Assembly (NCBI GenBank): GCA_015501585.1 | Contig: JADNRY010000049.1 | Span: forward strand, 186,001-250,000 | DNA length: 64,000 nucleotides | Direction of reading: 5' to 3' | Origin: Rhodocollybia butyracea | Lineage: Eukaryota; Basidiomycota; Agaricomycetes; Agaricales; Omphalotaceae | Part shown: positions 10,330 through 21,371 of the stretch, piece after piece | Position numbering within the stretch: position 1 is the stretch's first letter | How the letters are laid out: every line of letters begins with the position of its first letter | The notes under the pieces: generated by a model | What the model was told of the DNA's origin: nothing | What the model saw: only the letters and a program-made list of their open reading frames with translations | The model's database searches: none | Position numbers and translations under genes: made by a program

Positions 10330-13300
10330 ATGGAGGTGGATAAGGAGCCGGATTGTTCAGGACAACAGGAGCCAATGCACATGGGCGATCATAGAGAGGA
10401 TCCGTTGCTATCTGGGATGTCAGGGAATGAACTCATGACCCTTATACGTGCTAGAAAGATTGAGACCCATGAGAGTGAGTGTATCCTTGCTTTATGTATT
10501 CTATTTCTAACTATTATGCAGAGAAAAAGTTTTGTTATGCCCTCCCAACTAGACTTATAACCAATATCCCTTATATATCTGCCAACGATCCTCGTTTTCA
10601 TCACCTTAACTCTTCCTTGTATATCGGCTCTTCAATATGTCCCACCTACAGTGTATTAGAAGCCAATCCAAGTATTACTCCTGATCCCAGCCCTCTGTGC
10701 TTTCCTAAAGCCCCAAAATACATCCTAACCGAGGATCCACAATACCGTCGAGGGTATTGCTATACCACCCCAATAACTCTTACCCAAGAGTCCAAAGCAA
10801 CTGAGGTTGAAAACCTCTATAAAGTCGCTGTTCCACCTGGAGTGCGCCCTGTAGGATATGATACTGCTTCCCAGTCCTACATCATGTCTCCAGTCGAAGG
10901 CATGATAGAAATGCCTCCTGGAGTTCCCTTTGCGGTGCGCATTGATGACCACCCTGACAAAATTATTACTGTTGGTTGTGTCCAGACGTTGGACAGCTTA
11001 TGTGGATATTCCGAATATCCTCAAATATCTGAGGTATTCCATGAGCTTTTTGATATAACCTGGGGTACATCATCCACTGAACCAATTTTCCGTCTTGACG
11101 GTATCAAACTCAATCAACGGTCTCAGGCTGAGAAACCTGACTGCTATGACGGATCTGCTAGTCTTGTGATTACCGTTGAAGAGCTGTCTTCAGGGTTTGT
11201 GCAACCTGCTGTACAAGCTGTTACGGATGAAGCGCAAGTCATTCTGGGGAAGCTTCTGGTGCTATTGGCAGAGCTGTATAAGATTATTGTCCCACTTTGT
11301 ATTTCTAAGCAAGAATGGGAGGCATGGCTGTTTCGCCTCATGGATGTCAATGCATTATGTTGTGGGGCATTACACTCAGGCTTCTCCGGTGTCCAGAGAA
11401 ATCTATCGTCGTCATTTAATGGAGGATCACTGGCGTTGGTATTGGGCATCCTTACTGGGGCTTTTCATGTTGACTGGAATGATGACCCGAATGGGTACAC
11501 ACTACTTATAGCATTATTCTGGTTACCGCCAGGTATGCCCAAATACTTTATTCAGATTTTCTGGTACTGACAACTTGATAGGTAGCGCTGTTGGTGATTT
11601 TCTCCTTGCTCAAAGTGGGCTATATCTGCGGATTTCACTGGCTTCGAGTCACAAGGAACTGCCCATACTTTTGCCAATGATGGTTTTCCAGCCTGTGGGA
11701 CTTTCAATGACTGGCAATGTTTAATGGCGCTAGAGCAATACATGCAAGATTATAATTTTGCATGAATGGCCCGACGCGAGCCTAATCGGATCCCTCCGAC
11801 ATTTACCAACCTTCATGGCAATCTTGTTACTGTTGATATACCCTTCGATCCAGAGTTTGATAAGGAAAAGGTTGATTTCATGCGTGGACTGTTTCTAAAT
11901 ATGCATCAACTGTGCTCTTTTTACAATTTGGGGATGACCAAACATATGTTCAAACAGAATCAGGCAACTGCTTTGGCTGAGGCTGAAGCTCGGTATCATG
12001 ACTTTTGGATACCAGATAAACCATCACAATCATCTCTCACAGCCTCATCGTCCATGTCTACTGTATTACCGTCAGTGGATACTGATGGTACTGTGGTGCT
12101 GCATCGATCCTTGTGGTCTCATACTTCATCTCAAACAATGTCAGTCCAACCCACTAGAACCGGTCAGGGTGCCCTTCGTGTTTCTGCCTCTCAAACAACC
12201 ATGTCTGCTAAAGAAAGTAATTCTGCCCAGGCTGAGGACAATGGTCAGATATTTGAAGTTTCAATGATTTTAAAACATTGTTTCAATTTTGTGGTCTGTT
12301 TTCAACTGATTATCTATCACCATCTCTCTAATATTATCTTAACACAGACAGGAAATTATGAGTATGCGGTGCGATGGAAAGGGTTTGGGAAAAAAGATGA
12401 TTCATATGTGGCCGAGTCATTAATGAAGTGAGTTTAAGCCTATGCAATTATTACCAGTTTATTTACCTGGCTCCTTCAGTGCCCCCGATCTTATCAAAAC
12501 ATACAAGCAGATACATGGCACAAGCTTTGGACTAAATATTGTTAAAAATCTTGACTGTCATTTCCCACTATGACACGATGATAACCGTACCATCAAGGCC
12601 TTGAAGGAGCTTCTAGATGTCCAGAGGATGTCCCTAGAGTATAAGACTTTGGCTGCGATTGTCTCTAAAGCTGGCTCTGCATTGTTAGTCACACCAGCAG
12701 CTTGTCAAGTTGCAGTTGATTCAACGTCAAAGTGGAATCATTGCTACAAGGAATGGTCTGAAGATACTTCTCTTCTTCAACAAGATATCCTTCTTGATCA
12801 TCTCTTTTCTGCTGCCACTACTCTTAATCATGCAGTTTTGCTTACTCAAAACCTTGATATCATGATGTCGTCGTTATCATTATCCATTTGCCGGAGCCTG
12901 CGATTCATTTATCAGTTTTAAATGGTATTTGGACGGCATCTCTTTACTCAAATTGTGCAACAATATCTGGATGATGGAAAAGCAGCAGTAGAACGTCAGT
13001 GGCCAAGGTTCTCTGCACTTGTACACTCAGTTGTTATTTGGATTCAGCAAATCCAACAATACCGCATCTCTCAAAATTCAAAGCGGAAAAGAGGGGCCAA
13101 TCCAACAGAAACACCAACCGACTCAGTTCCTGAGCCGCTTTTGCTTGCAGAAGAGTGTTTTGCATTGTTCGATTTGCAAGACAAGCCTGTAGTGACCATA
13201 CCCGTACCCTCGAAAAGCCAGTCTCTACACACTCAGGAACTTCTGGTTGGGTTTGCTCAACAGTGTCTGGTGCAGATCTTAGTCAAATCAGTGATTTCTC

Positions 13301-14729
13301 CTGGCCTGGCATCTTTCAACAAGTATATCAACCAGTACCGAGAAAATGCCCCAACTCCCACCGCATCTGCAATTTTTTACTGTTGTATAACTCGTGGAGC
13401 CTTCCTTGATGCTTTGGTTGACTGGTTGGACAATGACAGTCTCTTTGCATCCAAAGTGATGCTACAAGTTGTATCCAATCCCATTCTGTTACTTGACACT
13501 GGGAAACATGGGGATGCATTCATTGCTAGCCAGATATTGCTAGGACATAATGTTTTTGCTTCAGTGGCTAGTTGGCTGGTCAAAGAATTTGAAGCAGGAG
13601 AAGTTCAAGAAGTTGCATTTGAACTATTGGAAATTGCTTCAGATGGCCTTTCACAAATGGCTAAATCCCGATGCCATCATAATACGGGTGGAAGCTTACA
13701 GCGGTCTCAGGCTCATCAAGTCACTCACAATAATCTCTTCATTGATGTTGCTCCTGTTCCATCTGATGCTCCTCTTGCCAATCTTCTCCCGTATGCCGAT
13801 GGACTGTGTATTGATATGCTTTCATTTATGATATGTGAAGCACTCAACAAGCAGAAAGGAGACATGAATGTTGGTGTGAGCTCCCTTTGGCGTCTCATTC
13901 GTGGAATGGATCCTGTCACCAACACAAAATCCAGTGTTCGAGACCCTGACCATTACGAACCTATACGTGCATTCAATTTCTTTCAATCTCTTGTCCGAAA
14001 AAATTTTGCCAAGCGGAATCTTCTTGCTAATGACTATACTCTCTCCAACCTCTTGGTGTTGCTTGGAACTGGTCAAGGTGTAATGACCCAGAGGTTTTTT
14101 AGTCATTATCTGGAAAAGAAATGGTTTACCACTGCAGAATCTTGGTATTCGAACGAGCTTATATGGTGGATCCTACACTTCCGGTCGATAATATGAAATG
14201 TTGGGGTACACCTTGTTTTTGGCTTGCATTTGAGCGCGATCCAGCTACTCATTGCCCTCTATTTGGTACCCGACTTTGTCCAATGTTTTCCGAAAATGTT
14301 CTGAAGCTTTGGTGTATATTTCGTGCTAAAGCTGATCAAACATACTCCGATGCGCTTGAACTAGCCAAGAACATTGGAATTGCAGGATTTGGCTCAGGTA
14401 TCACTCGAATGCAGTTTGCTAACACCTTTGCACTCTTAGCGCTTTGTCCTTTGCCTAGTTGCAACACTATGGCAAAAATTGTTCTAGCCAATAAGCATAT
14501 GGGTGCGTTCAAAGGATTGCAACGTCTAGGCCTTCGAGTGGATGCTCAGTCACCAGAAATGCATGTTCAGGCTGCCTTCCGCTGTGTATATGATGCACTC
14601 GACCATATGCTTCCCACCAGTTATCAAGCAAAAATCTGTTTCAATGCCATTTTTGTTGAACACTTGCTTTGCAAGGTTTCTCATTGGGAGAAAATGTTTC
14701 CAAAAAAAGCATACAACACCCTTCAATGA
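10330..14729 (+). pseudogene. TET/JBP-type 2OG-Fe(II) dioxygenase fused to a chromodomain and a large helical region (decayed)
   Basis: One long spliced reading path runs from the ATG at 10330. An intron of about 44 nt near 10468-10520 joins the first exon to a 350-codon frame. This contains FHVDWNDDPNGYTL (near 11465-11505), an H-x-D iron motif in the TET/JBP context, and after an intron at about 11532-11581 the segment GSAVGDFLLAQSGLYLRI. A frameshift near 11635 leads to GTAHTFANDGFPACG, whose His fits the second iron ligand. After a TGA (11763-11765) the path continues at 11766 with a PNRIPP block and a chromodomain-like segment (GQIFEV, then after an intron YEYAVRWKGFGKKDDSY). A helical C-terminal region follows (12601-14729). 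In-frame stops at 12571 and 12919 and a frameshift near 14150 show the gene is dead. Expected role when alive: oxidation of 5-methylcytosine in chromatin. I infer a single gene; two adjacent genes are possible. Confidence 0.72.
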
Positions 14730-14933
14730 ATGGCAGAGGTAGCACGCAAAGAAGAGACCGTGGTTGTAGGCAATGATAGTGATTCACAATCCTTTCCGTT
14801 TGACTTATCTATAGATTGAAAAGAGTTGGAAAAATGGATTGCAGAAGATTGACTACGTATTGGTATTTTAGTTTAAATCTGATTTTTGTGTGATAGTTCT
14901 GAATGTCAATAACCCAGTAAATCTAGATACATA

Positions 14934-16572
14934 TCAAAGACGCAAATTGCCAACTCCAAAATCTTCATTGTCTGAGTCAAACTCGATCTGAACATCAGGC
15001 TCGTCCTGGATTGGGATAGCGTTGTCCATAGGAATCTCGCCATTCTCATCGCTAGAGTCACCGTCGCCTGCTAAAATGATTCCATTATTAATTTACAGAC
15101 AGCTACCAGATTCAGTTTTCAATAACGTATCAGGTCCAGCCCCACCGTTTACTCCACCAAGATATCCTTCCACCTCGATCAATGGTTCCCCAGGCATTTG
15201 TTCAAATGCATCATTGTCCCAGCTGGGATCGCGAGCAAGACTAACATTTTCATCCCATTCTTGCATTTTCTGTGCCGAAACTGAACCTGGATCCTGGCAA
15301 AATCTTGCAAGCAGAAGATTATAGACATCCCAGACGTTCGATCTAGATATGACAGGCGTGCCCAGTTCATTGTAAAAAAATGAAATGGTCTCCTCAAAAG
15401 ATGGAGGAACAAGCTGGAATACTGGATGATCAGACAGGGCAAATATTTTTTCAACAGTTTCTACCTGAGCTAAGTCGGCAGGAAGCTAAAAACAGTCATA
15501 TTAGACTATTTTCTAATGCTCCAGTATTCTGTGTACTGACTGCAAAGTTCACTGCATCATAATCTTGGGGCAACATCTTGATATGAGCAGGGACACTGTG
15601 GGGAAGCACTTTGTTCTTGTCGTGACGTTTGCTGCACAGATTTCGCCGGTTATGGTAGAGATCGAGCTCAGCTTGAAGGTATGGAATAAAAACCCAACAA
15701 AAAACCAAACTAATACCTGTTTCAGTACTTGCAAAGATATAGATGTCTTTTGTACCTTTCAAGAGTGTTTTTGACTGAGTACCATCCATTATGCACACTG
15801 ATATCTAACAAATCCTCAAAACCAGGTGTCCATCAGTGCCGCAATTGACTCCACTCAATTTCTGGCATAATGTTCTTTTTATCCCACATATAACAATGTT
15901 GAATTGTTCTGGCAAGACTGGGATCTAGAGATTGTCGCAGAACAGTATGTGCATTAGCGATTCCAACACTCTCGGTTCCCATATCACTCTGCGTGACAAG
16001 ACAGATCACTGGAACAAATATATCAACAAGTATCAGCATCTTAAATTTTTGACTACACACCTCCATCACGTTTGACCACTTCAAAGTAGTAGAATAAATC
16101 ACGTCAAGTATAAAGGAGAACTTTTGGAGTACATACTTGGAAACTGCTATATCACACTCATGAAAGAGCAAGCTTTTCATCTCCAAAATACCAGCTTTTG
16201 GATACATTGCCCGAAGTTTTTCTACGATAGGCTTGATAGAGTCAGGAGTATGCTTTTGGGTATGTGTACCTTCAAGCCCCATTGCCACAATATATTCCTG
16301 GAAACAAGTAAGTCTGGATTGAACAGGTAAGATTAATCTATACAGAAAAATATTGCATACCCGATAGAATATTTTTGCTGATCCAAATGTTCTTTGTTTA
16401 TTGTTTTCCAAATTTTATTGACAGGCCACCACATCTTCCAGTAGACTAGGATTAGGTCTTGAATCATCTCCAGCGGTGCTGTAAGCTTCTTGTGAGTACA
16501 TTGCTAAATACTACATTTAAATAAAAAAAACTCACGGAGCTCATGTTTATACTGGTTCTTGTGGCAAGCCAT
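14934..16572 (-). pseudogene. rve/DDE integrase-like transposase of the 10.3 kb element (decayed)
   Basis: A spliced minus-strand gene starts at ATG 16572. Recognisable blocks in order are VYWKMWWPVNKIWKTIN, EYIVAMGLEGTHTQ, LRAMYPKAG, LLFHECDIAVS, LVTQSDMGTESVGIANAHT (the second catalytic Asp region), MPEIEWSQLR, TPGFEDLLD, FIPYLQAELD, KRHDKNKVLPHSVP and FYNELGTP-xxx-RSNVWDVY. It ends in an acidic tail with its stop at 14934-14936. These match, from memory, a widespread agaricomycete family annotated as integrase core domain proteins. The segment that should carry the first catalytic Asp, between AVS and LVTQSD, is reduced to about 120 nt of unrelated sequence. TGA at 15833-15835 replaces an expected Arg. 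The gene is thus inactive twice over. It is the presumed mobilising enzyme of the surrounding element. Confidence 0.78.
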
Positions 16573-16747
16573 GATACTCTGAACCTAACGTAGGAGTCAA
16601 AACAGAGTGGTGGCTTATAACTGACGAGGTTTCAAATCATCGCGTGATTCCAACTTGTTTTGAATTCGCAATTTTGGCAATAGCTGGAATTTCGCGTGAC
16701 TTCAATTTGTTTTGACTTTACGATTTGGACTGTTTCCACCCTTCTTT

Positions 16748-19641
16748 ATGGCTGCACAGCAGACTCACTTCTCAGTTGATCTCTCAACAAAAAATGAAGC
16801 TTCTGTATCTTGTCGATTCTGTCGTCAAATAATTGCACCTGGTGTAAAACGTCAAGGCTTTAAGAATACACGCAGCAACAATTGGCACTATGCCTGTGAA
16901 AAGTGTATGCCTGTCCTTCTTGACATGCAACAGAAGCAGTCCCAATGTCTGGTATTTCTCATTCTCTTGAGAGCTTATTGCTTTAACTGTTTGTGACAGG
17001 TACTGGAGGAGTCTATTTACAAGACACCACTATACAACGACCGCCAGCAACCCCTGACCATGCTGAAATTCATACAGCACTGAAAGCAGCACAAAGTAAA
17101 GGTAGTCATTGATATTCATGTTCTTTTGACATATTTGCATTGATGTTTTCTATTTCCAGAAGCGCCTGCTTCTATGCGCTTACCTGTTGCATTTGGAGAA
17201 GCACATAAAGGTCCCACAATAAATGTCCCTCAATCAAGATACATAAATCAAAATCAGTATTCTGCAGCGCCATATAATGGAATACCGCCTCCTTCCTTTA
17301 TTCCAAACTCATCTGGTCATTCTTCATCGAGTATGTCTTATTTACTTGAATAGTTTGAAGACTTAATGAATTATTTCCTACAGGTCATATGCCCCAATTG
17401 CATCGTGCGGAGTTAGCAAAATACGCTAGTTGTTCCTATGCTGCTAGTGCAGGGAGTGCAAATGAGGTTATCAACTTTGAATACAGTATTGGTTATGGTA
17501 CTTTGACCAAGAATTTCACTGCATTGGAGGTAAATATTATTGCCCTAGTTGATTACTTGTACACTAATAGATATACAGGGGAGTCCAATTGAAGGCCATT
17601 CTGGAGTGTCTGCACAAGTGACAGTCCCCGAGATCAAGTTGAATATAGAGAACATTCTATTCCCCAAGCTTTTTGCGGCATTCCCTGATTTTGACTTTGA
17701 CTTTTCTTCTATGACTCTAAGGCACATTGACAAGTGGCAGGACCTTGATATTGTTCCAGAGGACCAACCCATTTTTTATTCGGCCTGTCTAGTCAAATCT
17801 AATGGCACCAAACCACTGAAAAAGGATACGTATCAGTTTAAAAGGCAAAAGCCATTCCGTGTAGCATGGGTTCTCGACAGAGCACAGTTTATCTGCTTTG
17901 AGACTTTTCAGAATCCAGTATTTGGTTTACCTGCAGTTGCGTAACTTGTCTGACTATTATTTGCAGGATGAGAAGTCTAGTGTAGTAGCGTCGCAGCCCC
18001 AGCTAAATAAAGGTTGATCTCATAAGCCTGATTAATATTCTTCTCTTTGTTCTACCTCATATCTCAATAGATTCAAAATGTGTACCTTTGACAGCTTCAT
18101 CTAGGAAGACCAGATTGTCATCATTGAGCTCAAATGAGAAATCATCTTTCTTGCTACCAGACGCCGAGACAGACTCCTCCACATCAGAAGCCCCTATATC
18201 AATAAGCAAGATATCGCAACCTCTATTTCTACCGTCAAAGCAAACCCAGGCATCCAGAAGCACTGGTTCATTATCGTTGGCCTCAAACAAGGAACCCTCC
18301 CCATCAGCCTTTGACAATAATCAGCAATCACTGTCTGATGGCACGGATTCTCAGTCTGTACTTGCCCAAGTAGCTTCCAAATGGAGTAGCTCAGTGAGTT
18401 TTAAAACTTCATATGTCTGATTTACTGGTAACTTATATCAACTAGGCCATAAGTCCTCCTCCTTTGCCTCAGCGGAAGTATACAAAGGCAAAGACGTCGA
18501 CTGAGCTATATCGCTCACCAGATGCACAAAAATTATCACGAGGATTATTTGCAGGTGGAATTCCTATGTCACAAACTCAAAGTATGTGGTCATTTTTCAG
18601 TTGCCTCTAAATATTTGAACCAAACTGGACTTTCAGAGCTTGGCGGTGCAGACACTAAGATTGTGCGGGTATATCCGGTTCCTGTCCTGCTCTTTCCAGC
18701 ACTTATTGACAATGACCAAATTTCCAAAAATTTTGATCCTGAAGCTGCCAACTGTTGCAGTTTCCATGGGACTCTCGAGATTCACACCACCAGTCTTGGG
18801 TGTGGAGCCATGAAGGATTGCGTTGAAGGATATCTTTCTATCATTGTCTCGCCTACCAAACACTACAAAGGTCCTCAGGGTTTGGTTGCTGTAAAGCGCC
18901 CTTTTGTTTCTGGGAAATTGGACAGCAACTTGAGCCATTACCCAGCTAGGACAAAATACACCAAATGTTGCATGGAGTGTGCTTTACTGATACGGTGCAA
19001 ATCACTTCACCGCCATGTTCTCAACTATGTATCAGTTCTGGAGGCGAAAAATGGTCCTTGTCCGCTTGGTATCTACGACTTGTGCTTTGTACTGGCTGCG
19101 ATGGTATCATGCAAAGGGGAGGGTACCAGAAAGGCTGAGTCATACATTGTTGAAGACCGTATTGAAGGAACGTGGCAGAAGTATATCCTTAACTCTCGTG
19201 CTGTCCCCTTGATGGCTGCCAATGAGCAGGGATATGAACGTGCACAGTTTATGTGTTTTCTACAACACCTGCAGTTTGACAAGACAAAGGGGCTAGCGTA
19301 TATCTCAGACTGGCAAGGTACATTGTTTTTGATTCTAAGCAAATAGGGAATCTGATCAATGGTCGACTGTAGGTGTTGGTGATGAGCTATCTGATCCCCA
19401 ACTTATGACTCATCCAACGAGACTGAGCGAGAGCATAATGGAACAAGCCTTCGTGGACAAGGGTGACACCATCTCACCTCCAGCACTCTATGGAGATGGG
19501 AATATTGGTTCGGCCTTTATGCGCTTCCCAAACAAGCACCAGTGTAATTGTTATTGTCACTGGGCAGAGCTCAGCCGTCCCAGTCATGATGAGATCTCAT
19601 TTTTGACAGCAATGGACCTTGGTACTCAGATAGCACAGTAA
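16748..19641 (+). CDS. Alpha-kinase (MHCK/EF2-kinase type) with N-terminal Cys-rich domain, multi-exon
   Basis: This is an atypical protein kinase gene. The first exon (ATG 16748) encodes a Cys-rich module with CRFCRQII and, after about 30 residues, HYACEKC, likely zinc-binding. Downstream exons encode a beta-rich region (17579-17940) and a Ser/Lys-rich linker (18070-18530). The alpha-kinase domain carries ESYIVEDRIEGTWQKYI, FLQHLQFDKTKG, AYISDWQG, LSDPQLMTHP, the glycine loop GDGNIGSAF and the zinc motif HQCNCYCHWAEL. Introns are short with GT-AG borders, for example 16952-16999, 17102-17159, 17331-17383, 17530-17578 and 19318-19372. I found no stop or frameshift in the spliced path of very roughly 700 codons. 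It lies inside the 10.3 kb transposon as cargo. Substrate unknown; alpha-kinases of this kind are numerous in basidiomycetes. Confidence 0.8.
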
Positions 19642-19862
19642 ATCCTCAATCGCTTCTTTTATGCTTCATCAAGTTATGCTTTCTACTCGTTACTTTTTAT
19701 GCTTATGCCTATATGTCTCTCCATATGAATATGATTATGAACCATGCTCATAAATCCTCAATCGCTTCTTTTATGCTTCATCAAATTATGCTTTCTACTC
19801 GTTACTTTTTATTCTTATGCCTATATGTCTCTCCATATGAATATGATTATGAACCATGCTCA
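19639..19862 (+). repeat. 112-bp tandem duplication after the kinase gene
   Basis: Two head-to-tail copies (19639-19750 and 19751-19862) differ at only two or so positions. The first copy begins with the kinase stop codon TAA, so the 3' untranslated region is duplicated. The contents are AT-rich without a gene. Confidence 0.85.
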
Positions 19863-20257
19863 TCCATGTTTGCCCACTGCCTTCTGAGAAGCCTCTGAAG
19901 CTACTGTTCTGGTGCATTAACGAAGGTCCATACATATCTCAGAAACAATTATCCCTCATGCCAATGTTTACAATTGGTTCACTTTCCTTCCTCATTTCAT
20001 ATTTTGGCATGACCCAGTGCAACAATGGTGGCACTCTTAGCTTTCTCAAATAATGTATTCTATGTTGAGAGTTATCCCTGTCATCACTGACTATCGTCAA
20101 GCTTGTTTGTTAAAGTTTGTTTGTGCGCTCCAGTGCATGAACAGGCTCTAACAAACAAATTACTAACCACAAATATAGGTTATCAATTGTTAAAGGTGTC
20201 TTCGGGGTCCTTAGCCCCGATATAGTATATCAGTATCAAATCCAGGGTTGATAGAAA

Positions 20258-20289
20258 TTTACCGGAGTGTGATACTTAGGCTTTCCATA
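20258..20289 (-). repeat. Right TIR of the 10.3 kb element
   Basis: Read on the minus strand it starts TATGGAAAGCC and mirrors the left end. It is followed by GGAGAC (20290-20295). Confidence 0.88.
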
Positions 20290-21171
20290 GGAGACAGTTG
20301 ATCTCCAGCGCCATGAATGGGAGCATTGATTGGGAGCACAAATATAGTGTTGGGGAGTTTCTGTGGGTGAAGGTAATGGCATGAGTGTACCAGATTGGGA
20401 TGGGCAACGACTTGAACGAAGCAAGAGCGAACCAAACGCACAATACACATTGTGTTTGACATGTTTACGAAGGCCTGTTGGTGGAACAGCAGTCACAGGT
20501 GTACACTTGGTTGGAGTGTTTGAGAGATGAACACGAGCTGGCAGTGCTCCAGCTGTGTGTTTGAGCCCCATGACATGTTCATCCATGAATACTTCAAGTT
20601 TCCGGCCTGCTTTCCGCAGTTCAGCCACCTCCCGTGCAAACTCTGAGGTTGGTTGGAGTCGAAGTGAAGGGGAAGTGGGTTTGGAGGGTGAAACCAATGT
20701 CAGAGTGTGTGGAGATGATCTCGATGTGTTCGACGCGCTCAAAGCGAGCATGGGAGTCGGTGATGAGGCAGTAGGAGCAGTCAAAGGTGATGGAGAACTT
20801 GGAGCAGGAGGTGGTGTTTGAGATTTGGACAGTTCCATCCCAAACTCTTCTCCCAGTCTCTTAATAGACTCTATCATCTGAAAACAGACCTCTGCCTGGA
20901 AACCTTCTTCCTTCACTGCCCAGCAACATCTTAATGTTGAATCCTGCACCACTGCCTCTGCCAAATCCCTACCAGCCACTGAAAGACCATGTTGTTCCCA
21001 GAGCTGCTTAAAGTTGACTAGCAGCTGTTGAATTCCCTGGGAGGAGAAGTCCAGGATCCCAGAGATGTGTGAGAGAGGATCATGAGGGAACATAGAAAGG
21101 ATTTGAGAAAGAAAAGAGTAAGCCAGAGCCATGACAGAGTCATGGCTTGAGTTGTGCTGTTGTGTGGTCAT
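20290..21171 (-). pseudogene. Gag-like protein of TR-GAG1 copy B, truncated by insertion
   Basis: From the ATG at 21171 the protein is nearly identical to the gag of copy A, with small in-frame length differences in the Ser/Pro linker and before the conserved KHVKHNVY segment. At 20290 the frame runs into the TIR of the 10.3 kb element and continues only about 18 codons into it. The rest of the gag lies on the other side of the insertion, at 9722-9958. Its function is as for copy A, and the break is due to insertion rather than point decay. Confidence 0.8.
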
Positions 21172-21214
21172 ATTGCTGTAATAGTCCTATTCAGGACAAG
21201 GTTGCTCAAAAAAG

Positions 21215-21366
21215 TGTAAGAGCCCTGATTCTTAATGCCTCAGACCATGAGCAAGATCTTGTTCTATTAGAGAAATAGACCGAAATGAGTATGTGGTACA
21301 AGGATAAGAGTAGGCTAATTATGTAATATCAGCGCTAACGGCAATGAACGTGCCGTAGGCATTACA
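21215..21366 (-). repeat. 5' LTR of TR-GAG1 copy B
   Basis: This 152-bp LTR is in reverse orientation. On its inner side the reverse-strand sequence CTTTTTTGAGCA follows, as in copy A. The GTACC duplication follows on the outer side. Confidence 0.9.
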
Positions 21367-21371
21367 GTACC

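Larger units (their letters stand above)
9959..20289. mobile_element. 10.3 kb TIR element with TET/JBP-chromodomain, integrase and alpha-kinase genes (IS3EU-like)
   Basis: Both ends carry the inverted repeat TATGGAAAGCCTAAGTATCA, perfect over about 21 bp with weaker matching for 10 more (TCC-A/G-GTAA). The 6-bp sequence GGAGAC lies outside both ends (9953-9958 and 20290-20295) and occurs once at the same place in the uninterrupted TR-GAG1 copy A, so this is a genuine insertion with a 6-bp duplication. Inside are a broken dioxygenase/chromodomain gene (+), a broken rve/DDE integrase-like gene (-) and an apparently intact alpha-kinase gene (+). From memory, TAYGG termini, 6-bp duplications and an rve-type transposase are the hallmarks of the IS3EU superfamily. 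That placement is an inference. Confidence 0.85.
9570..21366 (-). mobile_element. TR-GAG1 copy B, split by the 10.3 kb DNA element
   Basis: An inverted copy of the gag-only LTR element is bounded by 152-bp LTRs at 9570-9721 and 21215-21366 and by GTACC on both sides (9565-9569 and 21367-21371). It inserted into the reverse-transcriptase leader of the Gypsy element. Its own internal region is interrupted between 9958 and 20290, where GGAGAC is duplicated around a large TIR element. About eight differences separate its two LTRs, so it is older than copy A. Confidence 0.92.

Noticed and set aside
14934..16572. Calling the integrase gene a Gypsy or Copia integrase
   Set aside because: It is spliced, stands alone without RT or protease, and its motifs (LVTQSD, PEIEWSQLR, KNKVLPH) belong to a separate fungal family. 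It lies within a TIR element, not between LTRs.
16712..16996. Starting the kinase gene at the upstream end of the open frame (16712)
   Set aside because: That codon is not needed. The ATG at 16748 precedes the Cys-rich module and gives a compact N-terminus, while the upstream residues look like translated leader.
9959..20289. Maverick/Polinton or KDZ transposon
   Set aside because: There is no protein-primed polymerase, ATPase or capsid gene, the TIRs are only about 30 bp, and the transposase motifs do not match what I recall of KDZ transposases.
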